Source: CAYUVH01 sp964448135
GTDB lineage: Bacteria > Verrucomicrobiota > Verrucomicrobiia > Limisphaerales > UBA8199
Length of the DNA stretch: 64,000 bases
NCBI GenBank assembly: GCA_964448135.1
Contig: CAYUVH010000007.1
Coordinates: forward strand, 1-64,000
Reading direction: 5' to 3'
The translations under genes and the position numbers were made by a program. This document shows, in pieces, positions 15,359 to 19,147 of the stretch (the first letter of the stretch is position 1; every line of letters starts with the position of its first letter). The notes beneath the pieces are model-generated. The model was given only the letters and a program-made list of their open reading frames with translations, had not been told where the DNA came from and ran no database searches.

Positions 15359-15434
15359 TGGGGCCCCCGGTCGGACTCGCACCGACGAATACGAGTTTAC
15401 GAAACTCGCCCTGTAGCTGCTGAGGCACAGGGGC
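15359..15434 (-). tRNA. elbow-altered tRNA-Thr (CGT)
   Basis: Acceptor GCCCCTG/CGGGGGC, discriminator C and CCA are present. The anticodon stem CGAGT/ACTCG is perfect with loop TTCGTAA (CGT). The T stem GTCGG/CCGAC closes TGCGAGT. The D loop CAGCAGCTAC has AG for GG. C73 is unusual for bacterial threonine tRNAs, which normally have A or U. Confidence 0.8.
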
Positions 15435-15439
15435 ACTGG

Positions 15440-15525
15440 GAATGACGCAGCACGAATGACGAAATCCGAATTCCATTTCCGGCATTCGGGATTTTTCGAC
15501 ATTCGTCATTCGTGCTTCGGATTTC
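15440..15525. repeat. word-like intergenic repeat (ACGAATGACGAA type)
   Basis: The words AATGACGCAGCACGAATGAC, CGGCATTCGGGA and ATTCGTCATTCGTGCTTCGG form a loose inverted arrangement and match the families at 5,551 and 26,190. It sits in the gap between the Thr and Arg copies and contains no other signal. Confidence 0.6.
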
Positions 15526-15531
15526 CAGAAA

Positions 15532-15609
15532 TGGTGCTCTCACGTGGATTTGCACCACGAGCCTCCGCCTTCGCAGAGCGGCGTGCAGAACTAATTACAC
15601 CTTGAGAGC
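15532..15609 (-). tRNA. elbow-altered tRNA-Arg (GCG)
   Basis: Acceptor GCTCTCA/TGAGAGC is perfect, with A73 and CCA. The anticodon stem CCGCT/GGCGG closes CTGCGAA, giving GCG. Bacteria normally read CGN with an ACG (inosine) tRNA, so GCG is an unusual choice. The T stem CGTGG/CCACG closes TGCAAAT. The D loop contains AATTAG, again AG for GG. Confidence 0.8.
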
Positions 15610-15614
15610 ATAAA

Positions 15615-15705
15615 TTGGTTGAGGGTTGAAGGTTGAGAGTTGAGGGTGAGAGACGCTGTGGTCGTCCTCTCTCAGGTCTCAACCCTCATCCCTCAACCTC
15701 TTAAA
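15615..15705. repeat. word-like repeat (GGGTTGAGGGTTGAA type)
   Basis: TTGAGGGTTGAAGGTTGAG on one side and CTCAACCCTCATCCCTCAAC on the other form an imperfect long hairpin. Related words occur at 50,110-50,140. No gene-like signal is seen. Confidence 0.55.
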
Positions 15706-15707
15706 AA

Positions 15708-15785
15708 TGGCGTCCGTGGCCGGACTTGCACCGGCTAGGCCCGGATTGAAAATCCGGCCGCGCGAGCTGCTTTGCATTCACGGAC
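15708..15785 (-). tRNA. elbow-altered tRNA-Glu (TTC)
   Basis: Acceptor GTCCGTG/CACGGAC is perfect, with G73 (expected for glutamate) and CCA. The anticodon stem CCGGA/TCCGG is perfect with loop TTTTCAA (TTC). The T stem GCCGG/CCGGC closes TGCAAGT. The D region has only weak stem pairing; its loop contains AAAGCAG, giving AG. It is the first tRNA-like gene downstream of rtcB on the same strand, 128 bases after the rtcB stop. Confidence 0.8.
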
Positions 15786-15789
15786 GTTA

Positions 15790-15911
15790 AAGAAAGGACC
15801 AAGCACCAAGAACCAAGCTCCAGAGAAGCTCCAAACATCATTCGCTTTCGCTGTGAGGTTTGGTTCTTGGTCCTTGGTTTTTATGTGGAGCTTGGTCCTT
15901 GGTGCTTGGAG
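15790..15911. repeat. word-like repeat (ACCAAGCACCAAG type)
   Basis: AGGACCAAGCACCAAGAACC and its reverse complement (TGGTTCTTGGTCCTTGG) form a long imperfect palindrome. The same words recur at 52,770-52,810 and 57,950-57,990. It directly follows the rtcB stop and could act as a transcript 3' hairpin, but the wide occurrence argues for a dispersed repeat. Confidence 0.6.
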
Positions 15912-15912
15912 C

Positions 15913-17043
15913 TTATCTTCTGATTGTGCGCGTCTTGTAGGTCAACAACGGGCGAAACGTGGCGATGACCTTTACCAATCCGGCCTCCTTGAGATCACGG
16001 ATCACATCCTCGATGTTCTTGTAGGCAGCGGGCGCTTCCTCATAGAGCAATTCGCGTTGCTCGCAGATGACGCGGCCGCCCAGGGGAGTCTGGGTCAACT
16101 GATGGCGTCCAAACCGCTCGCGCATGCGCGCGCGGGCATCGCTGCGAGTGAACTTGCGGCCGGCCCCATGCGCCAGCGACCAGGCGCGGTGCGCGCCTTC
16201 ACTGACAGGTTGCACCAAATAGCTCAGTGAACCGCGCGAGCCGGGGATCATCACGGGTCGGTCTTCCGCCACCACTGCGCCTTTGCGATGCACCCAGAGA
16301 GATTCGCCGCCCGCTTCGCGACGGCTGATGCCGTTGTGGCAACCGTCCCAGAGTGGTTCGGCCTCGGTGTCGAGCGCATCCGCGAAACGGCGGGCGATGA
16401 GCGCGCGATTGGTTTTGGCCCAACGGACCGCCTGGTCATGGCCGCGCAGGTAAAACTTGGCGGCCAGCGAATCAGCCGGGATGCCATCCGCCTGGTGCTC
16501 GCTTACGTAGGTGCGCAGCACGGACTCACCGAGCCCGCGCGAGCCGCTGTGAACGAGCATGACCAATTGCTGCTTCGTCAACCCGAACTCCTTGAACGCT
16601 TTCGCGTCCAAGACTTCCTGCGGGCACTGCAACTCAGCGAAGTGATTTCCCCCGCCGATCGTGCCAAGCGCACGGTCGAATTCGGTGGATTCGAGATCCG
16701 CGGCCGTGAGCACCTCGCGCAGATCGCCTTCCCAGGGATGCTCGAGGTCAAACGGGAGTTCGGCCCAGCGGCTGAGCTTGATATCGCGCTGGAGCAAATC
16801 CGTTTTGAACAGGGCCATGCCGCAACCGATGTCGCCCCCGATGAGATATGGATAAATCATTCCCTCGGCCACAAACGCGGCGCCGACCGGGCCGCCTTTG
16901 CCCGGATGCAAATCCGGGAACCCCGCCGCGAGGCGGACGCCTTCCCGGCTGGCCGCGGTGTGGAACTGGCGTAACGCTTCGCCCTCGATCCAGCTCTTGG
17001 GCGAAGCGAAAAGGCGGACCTGTGATTCGAGCAAAGTGTTCAT
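15913..17043 (-). CDS. rtcB: RtcB-type RNA ligase, short form
   Basis: 376 residues, shorter than the 408-480 of standard RtcB and like the RtcB2 form often found with PrfH. Metal and active-site residues are present: D71 and C74 in GGDIGCG, N133-H134 in GGGNHF, H165 in VHSGSRG, H236 in CHNGIS, HRKGA at 252-256, GSRGSLSYLV and the guanylated histidine H292 in HGAGR. RtcB joins 2',3'-cyclic phosphate or 3'-phosphate ends to 5'-OH, the break left by many tRNA-cutting toxins. The start overlaps the stop of a 41-codon ORF (ATGA). No PrfH, RtcA or RtcR is seen in the window. Confidence 0.93.
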   Translation of the reverse strand: MNTLLESQVRLFASPKSWIEGEALRQFHTAASREGVRLAAGFPDLHPGKGGPVGAAFVAEGMIYPYLIGGDIGCGMALFKTDLLQRDIKLSRWAELPFDLEHPWEGDLREVLTAADLESTEFDRALGTIGGGNHFAELQCPQEVLDAKAFKEFGLTKQQLVMLVHSGSRGLGESVLRTYVSEHQADGIPADSLAAKFYLRGHDQAVRWAKTNRALIARRFADALDTEAEPLWDGCHNGISRREAGGESLWVHRKGAVVAEDRPVMIPGSRGSLSYLVQPVSEGAHRAWSLAHGAGRKFTRSDARARMRERFGRHQLTQTPLGGRVICEQRELLYEEAPAAYKNIEDVIRDLKEAGLVKVIATFRPLLTYKTRTIRR

Positions 17044-17165
17044 TTATTTCCTTCCTTCCGTTTGCGGCGGCTTCCGACACTGGCCTTTGAGCGACTCCCG
17101 TGGAGAACCACGTAGAGCACGATATGAAACAGGGCGTGTGCGATTGTGAAACTGTTGTCCTGCAT
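17040..17165 (-). CDS. 41-residue ORF translationally coupled to rtcB
   Basis: It begins MQDNSFTIAHALFHIVLYVV and ends in a basic tail (SRRKRKEGNK). The first half could span the membrane. A strong ribosome site (AGGAGAG) precedes the ATG, and the TGA stop overlaps the rtcB start in ATGA. This spacing argues for a real gene or a coupling leader peptide. I recognise no family. The gene is too short for usual callers. Confidence 0.6.
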   Translation of the reverse strand: MQDNSFTIAHALFHIVLYVVLHGSRSKASVGSRRKRKEGNK

Positions 17166-17188
17166 GGAATCTCTCCTGGCTGCATGAT

Positions 17189-17263
17189 TGGCCCCCGGGG
17201 TTGGTATCGCGCCAACGTCTCCTCCTCTTCAGGGAGGCGCTAATCTGTCTCAGCTACCCGGGG
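17189..17263 (-). tRNA. elbow-altered tRNA-Phe (GAA)
   Basis: Acceptor CCCCGGG/CCCGGGG is perfect, with discriminator G and CCA; phenylalanine tRNAs normally have A73. The anticodon stem CCTCC/GGAGG is perfect with loop CTGAAGA (GAA). The T stem GTTGG/CCAAC closes CGCGATA. The D loop contains GACAGATT, with AG for GG. It lies 24 bases upstream of the 41-codon ORF, in its 5' leader. Confidence 0.8.
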
Positions 17264-17298
17264 ATGGTTTTGGCTCTGGCTGCCGCGCTGCGGCAAAT

Positions 17299-17367
17299 CG
17301 TCCCGCGCGGTAACGCTCCGCGGTCCTCCGCTTATAAGGCGGGAGCTCTGCTTTTGAGCTACGGGAC
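17299..17367 (-). tRNA. elbow-altered tRNA-Ile (TAT), no encoded CCA
   Basis: Acceptor GTCCCGT/GCGGGAC pairs fully and ends in G followed by ATT, so CCA would have to be added. The anticodon loop CTTATAA gives TAT, rare in bacteria, which mostly use GAT plus modified CAT. The T stem CGCGG/CCGCG closes AGCGTTA. D arm GCTC/GAGC has loop AAAAGCA (AG). It follows the 49-codon ORF by seven bases. Confidence 0.75.
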
Positions 17368-17373
17368 AGTCAA

Positions 17374-17523
17374 TCAGGCGGGCAACATTTGTGGCCGCAG
17401 CCCGAATCCGCGTGGGCGGAACACGAAGGTGAGCTTCGTCGCCGGGCGGACACGGATGACACGCTTTGGTTTGTAGCTCTTGCGAAAGAGCAACTGGCTT
17501 TGATAACGGAGAACCGGCTTCAT
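17374..17523 (-). CDS. 49-residue basic ORF within the tRNA-like array
   Basis: It begins MKPVLRYQSQLLFRKSYKPK and carries about 14 Arg/Lys residues and almost no acidic ones. AAGGTG lies seven bases before the ATG. It is enclosed by the Ser (17,554) and Ile (17,299) copies on the same strand. A small RNA-binding protein is plausible from composition, but I know no homologue. Conservation beside other such arrays would decide. Confidence 0.55.
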   Translation of the reverse strand: MKPVLRYQSQLLFRKSYKPKRVIRVRPATKLTFVFRPRGFGLRPQMLPA

Positions 17524-17553
17524 GGGATCACCTTTTGGTTAATGGTTAAAGAA

Positions 17554-17640
17554 TGGCGGATGGTGTAGGGATTGCACCCACGCAGCCCGGAGGCTCACTC
17601 GGTTTTCGGGACCGGGGCATTACTGCTCTGCCAACCATCC
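17554..17640 (-). tRNA. elbow-altered tRNA-Ser (CGA), class II, C33
   Basis: Acceptor GGATGGT/ACCATCC is perfect, with G73 (serine) and CCA. D stem GCA/TGC holds loop GAGCAGTAA, where a normal serine tRNA would have GG. The anticodon stem CGGT/ACCG closes CCCGAAA (CGA), with C at position 33. A long variable arm is present. The T stem GTGGG/CCTAC closes TGCAATC. Confidence 0.82.
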
Positions 17641-17647
17641 GTCGAAT

Positions 17648-17722
17648 TGGCTGCCAGGGTTGGACTCGCACCAACACCGAACGGCTTAACAGGCCGCCGT
17701 GGTACTTTGACACCACCTGGCA
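17648..17722 (-). tRNA. elbow-altered tRNA-Asn (GTT)
   Basis: Acceptor TGCCAGG/CCTGGCA is perfect, with G73 (asparagine) and CCA. The anticodon stem CGGC/GCCG closes CTGTTAA (GTT). The T stem GTTGG/CCAAC closes TGCGAGT. D arm GTGGT/ACCAC has loop GTCAAAGT, AG instead of GG. Compare the Y RNA at 14,572, which carries the same anticodon arm but a canonical elbow. Confidence 0.85.
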
Positions 17723-17723
17723 G

Positions 17724-17799
17724 TGGCACTGTCGGCAGGATTTCCACCTGCATGAGTCCGCTTAGAAGACGGATGCCTGATGTGTTCGGCCACGACAGC
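17724..17799 (-). tRNA. elbow-altered tRNA-Arg (TCT)
   Basis: Acceptor GCTGTCG/CGACAGT, G73 and CCA are present, starting one base from the Asn copy. The anticodon stem TCCGT/GCGGA closes CTTCTAA (TCT). The T loop TGGAAAT has G55 and G56. D stem GCC/GGC has loop GAACACATCA with AC where GG belongs, so C19 can pair with G56. This is the only C19-G56 copy and is important evidence for covariation. Confidence 0.82.
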
Positions 17800-17807
17800 T
17801 TTCACAT

Positions 17808-17883
17808 TGGTCGGAACGGCAGGATTTTCACCTGCGACCTCGCGGTCCCAAGCCGCGCGCTCTAAAGACTGAGCTACGCTCCG
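17808..17883 (-). tRNA. elbow-altered tRNA-Pro (TGG)
   Basis: Acceptor CGGAGCG/CGTTCCG, A73 and CCA. The anticodon stem CGCGG/CCGCG is perfect with loop CTTGGGA (TGG). The T stem GCAGG/CCTGC closes TGAAAAT, with G55 and A56. D stem GCTC/GAGC has loop AGTCTTTA, UU in place of GG, so U18-G55 and U19-A56 can form. The UU is reminiscent of staphylococcal cell-wall tRNA-Gly (from memory). Confidence 0.83.
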
Positions 17884-17889
17884 ATAAAA

Positions 17890-17965
17890 TGGCGGACCCG
17901 AAGGGAGTTGCACCCTCAACCCTCCCGCAGACAACGGGGCGCTCTGCTGATTGAGCTACGAGTCC
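17890..17965 (-). tRNA. elbow-altered tRNA-Asp (GTC)
   Basis: Acceptor GGACTCG/CGGGTCC pairs fully (one G-U), with G73 (aspartate) and CCA. The anticodon stem CCCG/CGGG closes TTGTCTG (GTC). The T stem GAGGG/CCCTT closes TGCAACT. D stem GCTC/GAGC has loop AATCAGCA, AG for GG. Confidence 0.83.
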
Positions 17966-18000
17966 GGAAATGCCCGCCTTCGCTACGCTACGGCGCGGCA

Positions 18001-18036
18001 CTTTTCCTCCGCCCGTTTTGACGGGCGGAGGAAAAG
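18001..18036. repeat. perfect 15-base inverted repeat abutting tRNA-Tyr CCA end
   Basis: CTTTTCCTCCGCCCG (18001-18015) and its exact reverse complement (18022-18036) flank a six-base loop. On the minus strand the hairpin begins directly after the CCA of the Tyr copy. It may guide 3' processing or be a mobile palindrome. Bases 17,966-18,000 hold nothing else recognisable. Confidence 0.6.
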
Positions 18037-18125
18037 TGGTGGGAAACGGTGGTAATGCTCCACTCGTCACTTCCGACTTTGTTTTGCGACACCGGTTTTA
18101 CAGACCAGCAGCCGGAACGTTTCCC
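18037..18125 (-). tRNA. tRNA-Tyr-like (GTA) lacking a D arm
   Basis: Acceptor GGGAAAC/GTTTCCC is perfect, with A73 and CCA. The anticodon stem CTGGT/ACCGG closes CTGTAAA, the ordinary tyrosine loop (GTA). Only ten bases separate acceptor and anticodon stem, so no D arm can form. A long variable region (GTCGC..GTGAC) follows, then T stem GTGG/CCAC with loop AGCATTA. G55 is present, but the 18-55 contact cannot exist here. Confidence 0.72.
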
Positions 18126-18130
18126 TGAAT

Positions 18131-18208
18131 TGGTTGCGGGAGTGGGAGTTGCACCCACCTGAATGAGTTTATGAGGCTCAGCTCTGTGCTTTGGTCGAGT
18201 TTCCCGCG
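18131..18208 (-). tRNA. elbow-altered initiator-type tRNA-Met (CAT)
   Basis: Acceptor CGCGGGA/TCCCGCA pairs except for C1-A72, the mismatch that marks bacterial initiator tRNA. A73 and CCA follow. The anticodon stem TGAGC/ACTCA closes CTCATAA (CAT); the three G-C pairs typical of initiator stems are missing. The T stem GTGGG/CCCAC closes TGCAACT. D stem CTC/GAG has a loop with AAAGCA (AG). Confidence 0.82.
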
Positions 18209-18216
18209 ATACGAAA

Positions 18217-18292
18217 TGGTGGAGTCCGGCGGGTAACGCTCCCGCTTGGCACTGCTTGCAAGGCAGGCGCTTCACTTTTCAGCCACGGCCCC
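18217..18292 (-). tRNA. elbow-altered tRNA-Ala (TGC)
   Basis: Acceptor GGGGCCG against CGG-A-CTCC has a bulged A but keeps the G3-U70 pair, the main alanine identity element, with A73 and CCA. The anticodon loop CTTGCAA gives TGC. The T stem GCGGG/CCCGC closes AGCGTTA. The D loop GAAAAGTGA has AG for GG. Confidence 0.83.
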
Positions 18293-18300
18293 ATGAAGAT

Positions 18301-18373
18301 TGGCAGGTCGCCTCGGTGCTGCCCCGAGCAAGCTGAGTTTTGGAGACTCTGCCGCGCAGCTGGCGCGCGACCT
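18301..18373 (-). tRNA. elbow-altered tRNA-Trp (CCA)
   Basis: Acceptor AGGTCGC/GCGACCT is perfect, starting A1-U72 with G73 as in bacterial tryptophan tRNA; CCA is encoded. The anticodon stem AGAGT/ACTCA closes CTCCAAA (CCA). The T stem CTCGG/CCGAG closes GGCAGCA, as in the Val copy at 61. D stem GCC/GGC has a loop beginning AGCTG (AG). Confidence 0.83.
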
Positions 18374-18382
18374 ATATTGTAT

Positions 18383-18457
18383 TGGTGCGGTTGCCGGGAA
18401 TCGCACCCGGCCATGCTCCCTGGCGAGGAGCCATTCTGGCTGTTAAATCACAACCGC
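18383..18457 (-). tRNA. elbow-altered tRNA-Gly (GCC), C33
   Basis: This is the first gene of the array on its strand. Acceptor GCGGTTG/CAACCGC is perfect; A73 replaces the usual glycine U73; CCA is encoded. The anticodon stem GCTCC/GGAGC is perfect with loop TCGCCAG (GCC), C at position 33. The T stem CCGGG/CCCGG closes TGCGATT. The D loop contains AACAGCC, AG for GG. Its 5' end lies 12 bases after the terminator-like hairpin at 18,469. Confidence 0.8.
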
Positions 18458-18468
18458 GGAAATTAAAA

Positions 18469-18496
18469 GGGCCGGAGAGACATCGCTCTCCGGCCC
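18469..18496 (-). terminator. terminator-like hairpin at the head of the tRNA-like array
   Basis: An 11-pair stem GGGCCGGAGAG/CTCTCCGGCCC with a six-base loop is followed on the minus strand by TTTTAATTT. It would stop transcripts arriving from beyond 18,500, so the array either has a promoter inside this hairpin region or is controlled by read-through. Bases 18,500-18,790 show no gene that I can support. Confidence 0.7.
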
Positions 18497-18793
18497 GTGT
18501 TTTGCCATTTCAACAAAGAACAAACACCTCTTGCCGGCTTGCGCCGCCAACCCACGGATTCACGGTGGCTGTTTCGGTGTTTTGGGCACACCTCCTCCGA
18601 AGCCCTTAAGATGTAAAAGCTTTACTAATCTTTCTGGCGCGCGTTTTCGCTCCCAATGGGCAGACCCCACCGGTGGAACGCCGAAGCATTCCTGCGCTCT
18701 GATTCGTCTGGCACTGTTGGACATCATCAAGACGTCGTTCTATTACCGCTCACAGCCTGTTCACCTTTCATTCCCGCCGTTGACCACTCTTTC

Positions 18794-18834
18794 CCAAAAA
18801 CAAAAAACCCTGCTTACTTTGCGGTAAGCAGGGT
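18794..18834 (-). terminator. strong intrinsic terminator
   Basis: On the minus strand ACCCTGCTTAC pairs with GTAAGCAGGGT around CGCAAA and is followed by TTTTTTGTTTTT. It ends whatever is transcribed from about 18,840-19,140. Confidence 0.9.
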
Positions 18835-19080
18835 GGGAGAAATCGTATTTTCGTCCTTTAAAACCTGCCTCCGCCGAGTCTATCCTTATAACCTTCCTGG
18901 GCCACCTGATGGCCCGGGGTCGCTTGGGATAGTCCAAGGTTTAACGCACAACCGGAACTGAACCGGCTATGACGTGTCCCGAAACTTTTCGGGACCGACA
19001 TCGTCGGCCAATTCCTGGCTGATATGTTCATGTTGTATCTCATCGAACGTGCATAAGGTTTACCACGAAAGCCTTAACCT
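18835..19080 (-). ncRNA. candidate structured RNA upstream of the terminator
   Basis: Several consecutive hairpins are visible on the minus strand: GTCCCGAAA/TTTCGGGAC, CCGG-TTCAGTT-CCGG, CTTGG/CCAAG and GGGCCA/TGGCCC, ending at the terminator. A 61-codon frame (18,858-19,043) overlaps it but lacks a ribosome site. I compared it with tmRNA, RNase P RNA and SRP RNA from memory and found none of their signature strings. The unit may also be the 3' tail of the dehydrogenase transcript. Confidence 0.35.
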
Positions 19081-19147
19081 GGTCCACTTATACTTTTGGG
19101 GGTTGTATTATTATTATTAATAATATCTCGATGGATTGATGCGTTGT

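Noticed and set aside
1..18457. Decaying pseudo-tRNA genes
   Set aside because: Acceptor, anticodon and T stems are intact in almost all copies with G-U and compensated pairs, CCA is encoded and identity bases remain; decay would not give the consistent G55 change.
1..18457. Phage or integrative element carrying tRNAs
   Set aside because: No integrase, phage structural gene or attachment repeats are seen; gene content is chromosomal.
17554..18466. Open reading frames of 80-100 codons on both strands across the tRNA-like array
   Set aside because: They run through clear cloverleaf structures, have no ribosome sites and show no protein-like pattern; GC-rich tRNA genes leave such frames by chance.
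18835..19080. tmRNA, RNase P RNA or SRP RNA
   Set aside because: None of the signature sequences I know (tag reading frame, GAGGAAAGUCC-type helix, GGAAGNNNGCAGCC-type domain) can be found.
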